From Alphaproteobacteria bacterium (GTDB taxonomy: Bacteria; Pseudomonadota; Alphaproteobacteria; Thalassobaculales; Thalassobaculaceae), in assembly GCA_022822665.1 (NCBI GenBank), contig JAJEAR010000012.1:186001-250000 (forward strand): a DNA stretch of 64,000 nucleotides, read 5' to 3'. The position numbers and the translations under genes are program-made. Below, in pieces: positions 37,107-46,917 of this stretch. Numbering within the stretch: the first letter of the stretch is position 1; every line of letters starts with the position of its first letter. The notes under the pieces are model-generated. The model did not search any database. It saw only the letters and a program-made list of their open reading frames with translations, and was not told where the DNA came from.

Positions 37107-38183
37107 TCAGGCTGCCTCGTGGATCAGGGAGCGGACGGCGTAGTGAGCCAGCATCAATCCCTCGAGTTCCTGGAGGACGAGTTCCGGGGTCTTGCTGCGC
37201 AGCATGGCGCCGGGCCCGAACATGTGCGTCCCGACCTCGTCGCAGGCAGCCCCGGTCTCCCTGCGCCGGTGATAGAGGGTGGAGAGTTCGGCGGCAGGAG
37301 CCTCTTCGTGATCGAGCAGTGTCGTGACCAGGGTGTCATGGTGTTCGGACCCGGCCAGGGTACAGGTCAGCGCCCGCACCGTGCGCGCGTCCTGGCCGGA
37401 ACCCGCGAAGACACTCTCCCAGGACCCGTCCGGGAAACGCCTGTACACCGGGAAGGTCGTGGTCGGCCCGGCACGCCAGAGCAGATCGGCGCCGCGTTCC
37501 TGCGCCATCGACCACAGCGCATGCCCGCAGCAGGAGTGGTCTGCGAGGACCAGCATGCCAGCCTCCAGGTGAGGCACAAGCCGTTCGGCCTGTTCCGTCC
37601 GCGATACGCTCACCGGGCCGCCGCACCAGGCCAGCGGTGCCCGTGTGCCGAGTTCCACGAGAACCGTCACCCGGACCAGGGGACGGGACGGGCTGCCGTT
37701 TGAGGCGCCGGACACTCCGAAGAACTCCCGGTTCCCCGCTTCGTCGGGGAGCGCCAGCATCAAGCCATCGATTGCCGTCAGCCGGCGGGTCCGGTACCAC
37801 GCCCCGGTCGTGGACGGCGTGGCAAGCGGACGCACGCGCGCCTCGCGCAACACCGAGAACGGTTCCGATCCCAGCCGGCTGCGCGCCCGCGAGATCGAGG
37901 ACCTGCCCGACACCCGGAGCGTCACTCGAGGCATCACCCAGCTCAGTCCTTCCATCAGGCACCGCAGGACTTCCCGCGTCGAGACCCGGCGAAACAGCGC
38001 CATTGCAATCACGTAGTACATCATCACGTCCGCCGGCAGCGCACGACGGCGTACGCTCCCGCGCCCGGTGCGGCGAAGCGCATCAAGGACCGCCTCATGC
38101 GGATACGCACGCGCAATCACGCCAATGCCCAGGTAGTCCGACAGCCGCAATCCACCGGGCAACCCGGCAGCCGTCCGAGCCAT
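37107..38183 (-). CDS. IS4-type transposase, probably inactive
   Basis: A 358-aa transposase of the IS4 type with an actinobacterial-like N-terminal domain (LSDYLGIGVIARAYP). The first catalytic Asp is in LTAIDGLMLALPDEA. The second region, normally LADRGFFG, reads VLADHSCCGHA. The final Tyr-x2-Arg-x3-Glu-x6-Lys signature reads YHRRRETGAACDEVG: Glu and Lys are both replaced by Gly. The frame is open but the enzyme should be dead. I chose the ATG at 38183 because it is inside the candidate right end (38234-38244); an ATG at 38276 would lie outside the element. It sits directly behind parB. Confidence 0.75.
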   Translation of the reverse strand: MARTAAGLPGGLRLSDYLGIGVIARAYPHEAVLDALRRTGRGSVRRRALPADVMMYYVIAMALFRRVSTREVLRCLMEGLSWVMPRVTLRVSGRSSISRARSRLGSEPFSVLREARVRPLATPSTTGAWYRTRRLTAIDGLMLALPDEAGNREFFGVSGASNGSPSRPLVRVTVLVELGTRAPLAWCGGPVSVSRTEQAERLVPHLEAGMLVLADHSCCGHALWSMAQERGADLLWRAGPTTTFPVYRRFPDGSWESVFAGSGQDARTVRALTCTLAGSEHHDTLVTTLLDHEEAPAAELSTLYHRRRETGAACDEVGTHMFGPGAMLRSKTPELVLQELEGLMLAHYAVRSLIHEAA

Positions 38184-38233
38184 TCCGGAATCCCGTGTCC
38201 TGTTGATCCGGTACCAGGGTAACGCGGCAGTTT

Positions 38234-38244
38234 CTAATGCAACA
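38234..38244. repeat. right copy of 11-bp inverted repeat
   Basis: CTAATGCAACA is the exact reverse complement of the 35817-35827 sequence. It probably marks the right end of the IS4-type element because the transposase start at 38183 lies about 50 bases inside it. Confidence 0.45.
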
Positions 38245-38302
38245 GAATTATCGCCTGGGCCACAGACGTGATGCACGGAGAAGCGTCACCGTTTCCGGCC
38301 AT

Positions 38303-38318
38303 TGTTTCACGTGAAACA
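38303..38318. promoter_or_regulatory. parS partition site 1
   Basis: A perfect 16-bp palindrome TGTTTCACGTGAAACA, the consensus chromosomal parS. ParB nucleates here and spreads. It lies about 24 bases downstream of the parB stop, between parB and the IS4-type element. Confidence 0.95.
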
Positions 38319-38342
38319 CCCCCCATTGCCAGGACCGTGGTG

Positions 38343-39266
38343 TTACCCCGCTTCCTGGTTGTCCGGGCTGGAACCTTCTTCCCGCGGTTCCGGCCGGGAA
38401 AAACCCGCGCCGACCGACAGGCACTCGAGCAGGCGGTCCAGCTGGCGCAGCGAGGTGTACTGTATGGTCATTGCGCCGCGCTCCGGTGTCTTCTGCGTGA
38501 TCTTCACGCGAGCGCCAAGGGATTCGCTGAGACTTGTCTCGACCGCCCGCAGGTTCGGGTCGGGACGCCGGCGGGGCTTGCGGTGCCGGACGGTACCGGT
38601 CTCCTGCTCTCGGCGCACCAGCTCCTCGGTTTGGCGCACCGAGAGACCCTCGGCCAGGACCCGTTGTGCCAGGGCCTCGGGTTCCGCAGCAGCGAGCAGC
38701 GCGCGGCCATGACCGGCGGACACCCGTCCCGATTGCAGATGCTCCCGAATCGCGGCCGGAAGCGACAGCAACCGGGTCGTATTGGCAATGTGACTCCGGC
38801 TCTTGCCGACCAGTTTTGCAAGGGTTTGCTGCGTATACCGGTGATCGGACAGCAGCCTGCGGTACCCCTCCGCTTCCTCGACCGGTGTCAGGTCGGCGCG
38901 CTGAACATTCTCGATCAGTGCCACTGCGAGCGCACGGGGCTCTTCCATCTCCTCGACCAGCGCCGGCAGCTCGTGCAGGCCGGCGAGTTGCGCGGCACGC
39001 CAGCGCCGTTCCCCCGCGACGATTTCATAGGCGGGGTCCCCGGTTCCGGCGGGCCTCAGCAACAGTGGCTGCAGGATACCGTGACGGCCGATGCTCTCGG
39101 CGAGCTGTTCGAGTTCGGTCTGCTCGAACAGGCTTCGCGGCTGGTTGCGGCCTGGCGCGATCTGTTCGATCGGCACCGACCGCAGCCGCGACGTTTCCTC
39201 GCCGCCCAGCAGCGAGCCGAGACCGCGGCCCAGACCGCGGCGTTCACGTCCACTTTTCTGCGTCAT
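38343..39266 (-). CDS. parB: chromosome-partitioning protein ParB
   Basis: A 307-aa ParB. The N-terminal LGRGLGSLLG is the ParA-interacting tail. The ParB/Srx core carries IAPGRNQPRSLF and the CTP-binding region AGERRWRAAQLA, and a helix-turn-helix (TQQTLAKLVGKSRSHIANTTR) recognises parS. The C-terminal dimerisation domain follows. It binds the four parS palindromes in this window and clamps DNA using CTP. The start overlaps the parA stop by four bases, so both are cotranscribed. Confidence 0.95.
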   Translation of the reverse strand: MTQKSGRERRGLGRGLGSLLGGEETSRLRSVPIEQIAPGRNQPRSLFEQTELEQLAESIGRHGILQPLLLRPAGTGDPAYEIVAGERRWRAAQLAGLHELPALVEEMEEPRALAVALIENVQRADLTPVEEAEGYRRLLSDHRYTQQTLAKLVGKSRSHIANTTRLLSLPAAIREHLQSGRVSAGHGRALLAAAEPEALAQRVLAEGLSVRQTEELVRREQETGTVRHRKPRRRPDPNLRAVETSLSESLGARVKITQKTPERGAMTIQYTSLRQLDRLLECLSVGAGFSRPEPREEGSSPDNQEAG

Positions 39267-40081
39267 GATGCTGTCAGCCTGCCTTCCCGTTCAAGGACCT
39301 CGCGCGCGAGCTTGACGTAGGCTTGCGATCCCGCGCATCGCAAGTCGTACACCAGGGCCGGGATTCCATGGGATGGAGCCTCGGAAATCCGCACGTTTCG
39401 CGGAATGACGGTCCGGTAGACCAGATCCCCCATATGGTGACGCACGTCGTCCTCAACCTGCCTCGACAGGTTGTTTCGACTGTCGAACATCGTCAAGACC
39501 ACTCCCTGGACCGTGAGCTGCGGGTTGAATGCCCGCCGGATCCTCTCGACGGTCTGGAGCAGCATGCTCAGTCCTTCCAGGGCATAGAACTCGCATTGCA
39601 AGGGTACCAATACCCCGCCCGAAGCGACCAGCGCGTTCAGTGTCAGCAATCCGAGCGATGGCGGACAGTCGATGAACACCACATCCGGAGTGTCGGGCGT
39701 CTCCTCGAGATACCGTTCGAGCACGGCCCGTACCCGGTACTCCCGCCCGGCCTGTTCCACAAGCTCCAGCTCGGCGCCGGACAGGTCCGGCGTGCTCGGC
39801 ACCAGCGACAGGCCCGGAACCACGGTTGGCAGCACCGCCGACTGAAGGTCCGTCGACCCCGCAAGAACCGAATAGATGTCCCGGTGCCGATCCTGGCGCG
39901 AAACGCCGAGCCCGGTGCTCGCGTTGCCCTGGGGATCGAGATCGATCACCAGCACCCGGAGTCCGTACGCCGCCATCGCGGTCGCCAGGTTGACCGCGGT
40001 CGTGGTCTTGCCCACCCCGCCCTTCTGGTTTGCCAGCGCCAGCACCTTCGACCGGCCTGTGGCCGGCTGTTCACGGCCCAT
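39263..40081 (-). CDS. parA: chromosome-partitioning ATPase ParA
   Basis: A 272-aa Soj/ParA ATPase that moves ParB-parS complexes over the nucleoid. It has the deviant Walker A KGGVGKTTTAVNLA, the LDPQGNAST switch and DVVFIDCPPSLGLLTLNAL as Walker B. The ATG at 40081 starts close to the conserved LALANQKGG and overlaps the last 11 bases of rsmG. Longer upstream frames are shadows of rsmG. Confidence 0.95.
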   Translation of the reverse strand: MGREQPATGRSKVLALANQKGGVGKTTTAVNLATAMAAYGLRVLVIDLDPQGNASTGLGVSRQDRHRDIYSVLAGSTDLQSAVLPTVVPGLSLVPSTPDLSGAELELVEQAGREYRVRAVLERYLEETPDTPDVVFIDCPPSLGLLTLNALVASGGVLVPLQCEFYALEGLSMLLQTVERIRRAFNPQLTVQGVVLTMFDSRNNLSRQVEDDVRHHMGDLVYRTVIPRNVRISEAPSHGIPALVYDLRCAGSQAYVKLAREVLEREGRLTAS

Positions 40082-40700
40082 TGCCAAGCCCTTCCATTCG
40101 AACCACGGTCCCGCCCGGGCTTGACAGGCTCGGAATGGTGCTGACTCGCAGCCGGGTCCCGACGGCAATGGTATCGAGCTCTCTTGCCACGGATTGCCCC
40201 TTTGGAAACAGGCATACGGTGTCGGCGTGCACATGCGGCTGCGCAAGCGCGATCAACCGGTCAAGTGGCGCGCAGGCGCGCGCGGTCACAACGTCGAATC
40301 GTCCCGCCCGCAGTGCCTCGATCCGAACCGGGTGCACGCTGACCCTGGTTCCGGTTTCCCGGGCCACCTGCGAAACGAAACCACACTTGCGGGTGTCGGA
40401 GTCGACAAGATGTACGTCGCGAGCCCCGAGCATGGCCAGGACCAGGCCCGGAAACCCGGCCCCGGTTCCAATGTCGAGCACGGAACAGGCCGGATGCGGC
40501 AGCAGGCCGAACAGCTGGGCGCTGTCGAGAAAATGCCGTCTCCAGACCTGGTCGAGCGTCGATGCGGAAACCAGGTTGATGGCCCGTTGCCACCGCCGAA
40601 GCATCGCTTCGTAGCGGTCCAGTTTTTCCATGATCGCGGGTGGTGCGCCGAACGCCGCGCGAAATTCATCGCGTTGTTCGCCGTAACCGGCGGTGTCCAC
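40071..40700 (-). CDS. rsmG: 16S rRNA (guanine527-N7)-methyltransferase
   Basis: A 209-aa RsmG (GidB). It has an AdoMet-binding VLDIGTGAGFPGL motif, and the N-terminal INLVSA and FLDSAQL stretches characteristic of the family. It methylates G527 of 16S rRNA and loss can cause low-level streptomycin resistance. It lies one base after mnmG and overlaps parA, in the usual alphaproteobacterial order. Confidence 0.95.
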   Translation of the reverse strand: MDTAGYGEQRDEFRAAFGAPPAIMEKLDRYEAMLRRWQRAINLVSASTLDQVWRRHFLDSAQLFGLLPHPACSVLDIGTGAGFPGLVLAMLGARDVHLVDSDTRKCGFVSQVARETGTRVSVHPVRIEALRAGRFDVVTARACAPLDRLIALAQPHVHADTVCLFPKGQSVARELDTIAVGTRLRVSTIPSLSSPGGTVVRMEGLGNGP

Positions 40701-40701
40701 C

Positions 40702-42570
<1,869 letters not shown>

Positions 42571-42620
42571 CCTCCTGCCTCCACATGGTACGGATCCGGT
42601 GAATACCAGAGCCAACGACA

Positions 42621-42636
42621 TGTTTCACGTGAAACA
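42621..42636. promoter_or_regulatory. parS partition site 3, upstream of mnmG
   Basis: A perfect TGTTTCACGTGAAACA about 50 bases upstream of the mnmG start codon. It may overlap the mnmG promoter, so ParB spreading could affect transcription of the operon; that is inference. Confidence 0.95.
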
Positions 42637-42821
42637 TGGAACCCGCTGGACCGGGCGTTACATGCGGCAGTGCCACCATCATGCCGCCAGCCTCCGATGG
42701 ATTCGCGCCTCCCTTGTCAAGCGCCCGACGGACGCGTGCGCTGACGCCATCGGAATAACGCCTCTATTCGAGCTTTTCTTATAATATATGTCTTTTGCTC
42801 AGGATTCATTCCACTCCTGAT

Positions 42822-43890
42822 CCCCTCACGTACCGGCTGCTGCCACGGACGCAGTCGGCGTGGCGGTGGCTCGAGCGGGTGCTCGAGGAACAGCGACGGC
42901 GCTGCAGGAACGGGTCGGGAGCCGGCGCAAGGCGGGGAGCCCCACCTGGCGCTGCCAGTTCAGGTCGCCGGCCAGGTGCCGCCACGGGATCCCGGGCATG
43001 GAGGGCATCCCGGCCGTGATCCAGCCCGTGACGCCGAGACGTCTCGACGATGCGATGCAGGGATTCTCCAGGCGCCTGGAAAACGGGTCCGGCGCCTGCT
43101 TTCCCCGCTTCAAGGGTCGCCGGCACCGCACCAGCATCCCGATCGTCTCCGGCGTCAGGATCCGGGGCAACGCCATCCATATCCCGCTCCACGGGCAGAT
43201 GACGGCGCGGCGGGTATCCGTTCCCGAAGGGATGCCGAAGCCGGCGACACTCAAGCGCGAAGGCGACAGGAGGTACGCCGTGGTCGCGATCCCGGCGCCG
43301 GTTCGCGACGACAACGGCCACGTGATCGGCATCGACATGAACGCGGGCGAGGTCGCGACCAGCGACGGCGCGGTCATCGCGGCGCCCGATGCCGGCAGGC
43401 TGAAGGCACGCGCGAAGCGGTACTGAAAGCAGCCCGCGCGTCAGCGCGAAAGGACCCGCGCGCGGGCGCGCAAGACCGGGCGGCGGATCGCGACGGTACG
43501 GCACGACCGCCATCACCGGATCAGCCGCGAGCTTGCGGACGCGGCCGGCACCATCGTCATCAAGGCCCTGGACACGGCCTGCATGACGAGAAGTGCGAAC
43601 GGAACGGCGAGGGAGCCCGGGCGGAACGTGAGCGCCACGGCCGGGCTGAACCGGGACATCCTCGCCATCGGCTGAACGGCCCCGCGCCACCATGATCGAG
43701 TACAGGGTGTACCGGGCAATCCCCGCTACACCAGCCGGACCTGTGCGGAGCGCACACACGGGACGGTTTCACCGCGCGGCCTGCGGCCGTGCCGATCACG
43801 CCGACGTGAACGCGGTGGCGAAAATCATGGCCCCGGGGACCGGGGCTGCCGCGCGGGGAGGCCGCGAGGCACGTGGACAGCGCCGGTCCT
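42822..43890 (+). pseudogene. decayed tnpB (IS200/IS605-type) remnant
   Basis: TnpB-like sequence spread over several + strand frames. An N-terminal LTYRLLPRTQ and LERVLEEQRR stretch is in one frame, FSRRLENGSGACFPRFKGRR and VIGIDMNAGEVATSDG (RuvC-I) in a second, TIVIKALDTACMT with GLNRDILAIG only in a third, and a TSRTCAE / ADVNAVAKIM zinc-finger part downstream. The RuvC-II Glu (normally VIEDLN) is replaced by Lys. At least three frame changes and several stops make it a pseudogene. No tnpA is visible. It separates mnmE from mnmG and lies between parS sites 3 and 4. Confidence 0.75.
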
Positions 43891-44017
43891 GCGCTGCTGC
43901 TCGTCATTGTTCCGCACGGGATCCGTATTGTGCATGAGCATCCCGTGCCCGGCCCATTCACACGCCGGCCGCAGCCACCGAAGTCCCCGAAACACGGGTC
44001 GCCGACCCGATGCCGGC

Positions 44018-44033
44018 TGTTTCACGTGAAACA
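44018..44033. promoter_or_regulatory. parS partition site 4
   Basis: A perfect TGTTTCACGTGAAACA between the tnpB remnant and the end of mnmE. Together with the other three it makes a cluster spread over about 5.7 kb, as expected next to a chromosome origin. Confidence 0.95.
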
Positions 44034-44313
44034 TCCCGGTCCATCGCACGAACGGTACACCAATGCGTGACATGTCCACGGCCGCCCTCATGGTGCCGGG
44101 ACAGTCATACGGTTCCAGTCCTGTTTCGAATGCACGACAGTCCACGTTATCAGCCGGTTATGTCTGTATCCGAGCGGGAAACACTACCGGTGGGCATTCC
44201 GTTCACTGCGCCGGCGTCCCCGGGTCCGACCCTGTCCGCGACGCCGAACCGGTTGCTTGCATCCCGGGTCGATCCCTCCGTGGCATCGGTTCCCGGGGGC
44301 ACATGCCGCGAGC

Positions 44314-45630
44314 CTACTTGCCGATGCAGAAATCACGGAAGATCACGTCGAGCAGCTGTTCGACATCGACCCTGCCGGTCACGCGTCCGAGTGCGTCCGC
44401 GCCGGCCCGGGTGTGTTCGGCAACGATCTCGAGCCCGGCGCCGCGTTCCAGGTCCGCCTGCGCGTCTGCGAGATGCCCGATGGTCGCGATCAGCGCCGCC
44501 CGGTGCCGCGCCCTGGTGAGCACCGGCCGGCCCGCAACGTCCATCCTCGCGCGCGCCAGTGTCGTGAGCGACTCGAGCAAGGGCTGCAGCCCGGCACCGG
44601 TCCTGACCGAAGTCGCATGGGCCTGCGGTGGAGCCTCGAAGGCCGGATCGAGGTCTATCTTGTTGAACACGACGAGATCGCTCTCCGGGAGCACGGGGGT
44701 CTCCCGGTGATGATCGGCCGTGGCATCAAACACCAGGACGCGAAGATCGGCGTGATCCGCCCAGTCCCGCGCCCGTCTCACGCCTTCCGCCTCGATGCTG
44801 TCGCGCGCGGTTCGCAACCCGGCGGTATCGGCGACGATGACCGGAAACCCCGCGAGGTCGAGATGAACCTCGATCACGTCGCGGGTCGTCCCGGCATGTT
44901 CCGACACGATGGCGGCATCACGTCCCGCGAGCCAGTTGACCAGCGACGACTTCCCCGCGTTCGGCGGTCCGACCACCGCGACCCTCAGGCCGTCTCTCAG
45001 CCGCTCCCCGCGCCGCCCGTCGTCACTGAAGGTCTCCATCTCGAGGCGCGTGCGGCAAAGCCCGTCAAGTGCGGAAACGACAGCGCTTTCAGGGATTTCC
45101 TCATCCGGAAAGTCTATCCAGGCCTCGATGTGGGCCCGCAGGTACCGGATCTGCTCCGCCCACTCGTCAAGCCGTCGCGCCAGCCCGCCCTCGAGCTGCA
45201 CCACGGCGGCCTGCCGCTGGGCCTCGGTCTGCGCGACCACGAGATCGTTGACGGCCTCGGCTGCGGTCAGGTCCAGCCGGCCGGCGAGAAACGCCCTGCG
45301 GGTGAACTCGCCCGGCTCGGCATGGCGCCAGCCCGGGCAGCGGGCGAGCACGCCCAGCGTGCGCTCGAGGACGGCGCGGCCGCCGTGCACGTGCAACTCG
45401 ACGACATCCTCGCCGGTGTAGCTTCCCGGCGCCGGAAACCACACGACGAGACCGCGATCCACCAGTTCGCCATCGTCGCGAAGCGCGCGCAGGGCGGCAT
45501 GGCGCGGAGCCGGCAGCACGAACCCGAACAACCTCGCGGCCGATGCCGCATCACCGCCCGAGATGCGCACCACCGCGACGCCGGAACGGCCGGCTGCGCT
45601 TGCAAGCGCGAAGATGGTATCCCCGTTCAT
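44314..45630 (-). CDS. mnmE: tRNA modification GTPase MnmE
   Basis: A 438-aa MnmE (TrmE), partner of MnmG. The N-terminal tetrahydrofolate-binding domain starts DTIFALASAAGRSGVAVVRI. The inserted G domain has GPPNAGKSSLVNWLAG (G1), DTAGLR (G3) and NKIDLD (G4). It ends with the canonical FRDFCIGK carrying the conserved Cys. The neighbour mnmG lies downstream after a gap with a tnpB remnant and two parS sites. Confidence 0.95.
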   Translation of the reverse strand: MNGDTIFALASAAGRSGVAVVRISGGDAASAARLFGFVLPAPRHAALRALRDDGELVDRGLVVWFPAPGSYTGEDVVELHVHGGRAVLERTLGVLARCPGWRHAEPGEFTRRAFLAGRLDLTAAEAVNDLVVAQTEAQRQAAVVQLEGGLARRLDEWAEQIRYLRAHIEAWIDFPDEEIPESAVVSALDGLCRTRLEMETFSDDGRRGERLRDGLRVAVVGPPNAGKSSLVNWLAGRDAAIVSEHAGTTRDVIEVHLDLAGFPVIVADTAGLRTARDSIEAEGVRRARDWADHADLRVLVFDATADHHRETPVLPESDLVVFNKIDLDPAFEAPPQAHATSVRTGAGLQPLLESLTTLARARMDVAGRPVLTRARHRAALIATIGHLADAQADLERGAGLEIVAEHTRAGADALGRVTGRVDVEQLLDVIFRDFCIGK

Positions 45631-46101
45631 GGCGGGCGTGCCTCACATCGCCTTGATCAGGTGCCTGCAGTGCCGAACCGGCCACGACGTGCAGGCCCCC
45701 CTGTCACCCGGAAGTGTAGTCGAAAAGGCACGGGAATTTCTCCGGCCCGGCCCTCCGGCCACGAATACGGCGCCGGACGGCTTCCAAAACAGTGAAGATA
45801 TTATACTTATATTACAACATTCTATGTCTGTCTCTATGCGGCAGCCGGTTTCCGTGTGCGGGAGCGCCGGTCCGGACCCCCGTCGGGCCGTCAGTTTCGC
45901 GCGCCGGACAACTGGAAGGCGGGAGGGCGGCATGGTACGGTTTGTCACGGCAGGCATGACTGATTCGTTGCCTCGACGAGAAGACGGCCGGCGCCGTCAT
46001 CTCTGCCATACCGGCAGCCCGCATCATGCCTGGAATCATAATGAACGCGCCCCGCTGACAACGCGGAGCAGGATTTAACCAGCGATAAAGGGGTCTTGCA
46101 G
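45631..46101. other. intergenic region with an AT-rich block
   Basis: About 470 bases between mnmE and the small ABM gene (divergent). Most is GC-rich without a gene, but 45788-45835 is markedly AT-rich (AGATATTATACTTATATTAC is part of it). It may hold the promoters for both flanking genes. A DNA-unwinding element of the origin is possible given the parS cluster, but I found no TTATCCACA-type DnaA box. Confidence 0.45.
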
Positions 46102-46395
46102 ATGGCTGTACGCGTTATTGTCGATGTCAAGGCGAAACCCGGTACCGGGGGAGAGGTGGTTGCGTTCTTCAGGTCGATTCTGCCGGAAACGCGCGCCTAC
46201 AAGGGCTGTTCCAGCGTCCATACCCTGCAGAACCACGACGATCCCGACAACGTGATGCTGGTCGAAGAGTGGGACTCCCACGAGCAACACAAGGAATATC
46301 TCGCCTGGCAGCGGGAGAGGGGGACGAGCGGCCGGCTCATCGAGGCCCTCGCCGAGCAGCCGAGCGTCCGGTATTTCGACGTGACCGACGCCTGA
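46102..46395 (+). CDS. antibiotic-biosynthesis-monooxygenase (ABM) domain protein
   Basis: A 97-aa ferredoxin-like dimeric alpha+beta barrel protein. It shows VRVIVDVKAKPG at the start, ETRAYKGCSSVHTLQN in the middle, and VEEWDSHEQHKEYLAWQ toward the end, all typical of the ABM/YgiN group. Members include quinol monooxygenases and many of unknown role. The ATG at 46102 has an AAAGGGG ribosome site; an in-frame TTG two codons earlier is less likely. It appears monocistronic. Confidence 0.82.
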   Translation: MAVRVIVDVKAKPGTGGEVVAFFRSILPETRAYKGCSSVHTLQNHDDPDNVMLVEEWDSHEQHKEYLAWQRERGTSGRLIEALAEQPSVRYFDVTDA

Positions 46396-46917
46396 GCCCC
46401 GATCCCGGCGCAGGGCGGGTTCACGCTGCCTCTGACGGGTATCCGGCCGGAACGGGCCGATCAGCGGTCCATGACCAGGAATGCAACAGCCCGGCCAGTC
46501 CGGTGGGCACCGGACTACGGGGAGGCGTCAGGTTTTTCCCGGACCGCCGGTGAGGACGCTTCGTTGCTGAACGCGTCCGCCGGCCATTTCCCTGGCCAGG
46601 GCCGTGCGGTTTGCCGGCGCTCCTGAAACGACCTCCCGAAAACCACCCTGCGCCCGCCGGTGTTCCTGCACGCCCCGGGGTCCGGCCTGTCCGTCGCGCT
46701 CCCGTCCGAACGCCCGGGATCGATGACTGCGCACCGGGTGCGATGGGCACCGGCAATTCCTGACGCGCTGTCGTGGCGCGGGCGATCCGGACACGGACCG
46801 TTGCCAGCGCATGACTGCCACGGACATTGCCCGTCCGGCGTGGCCGAAGAAACACCGATGCATTACCATCTGACAGTGGATTGGTCGCAGAACGGTGTTC
46901 ACGGGGGAGTGCCGAAC
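46396..46917. other. intergenic region, no gene seen
   Basis: About 520 bases between the ABM gene and the SulP gene. Open frames are short shadows. A GGGGGAG ribosome site at 46903-46909 serves the SulP start. Confidence 0.5.

Noticed and set aside
45631..46101. Calling the chromosome origin here
   Set aside because: AT-rich block present, but no DnaA box and no way to compute GC skew for the chromosome; left as a finding only.
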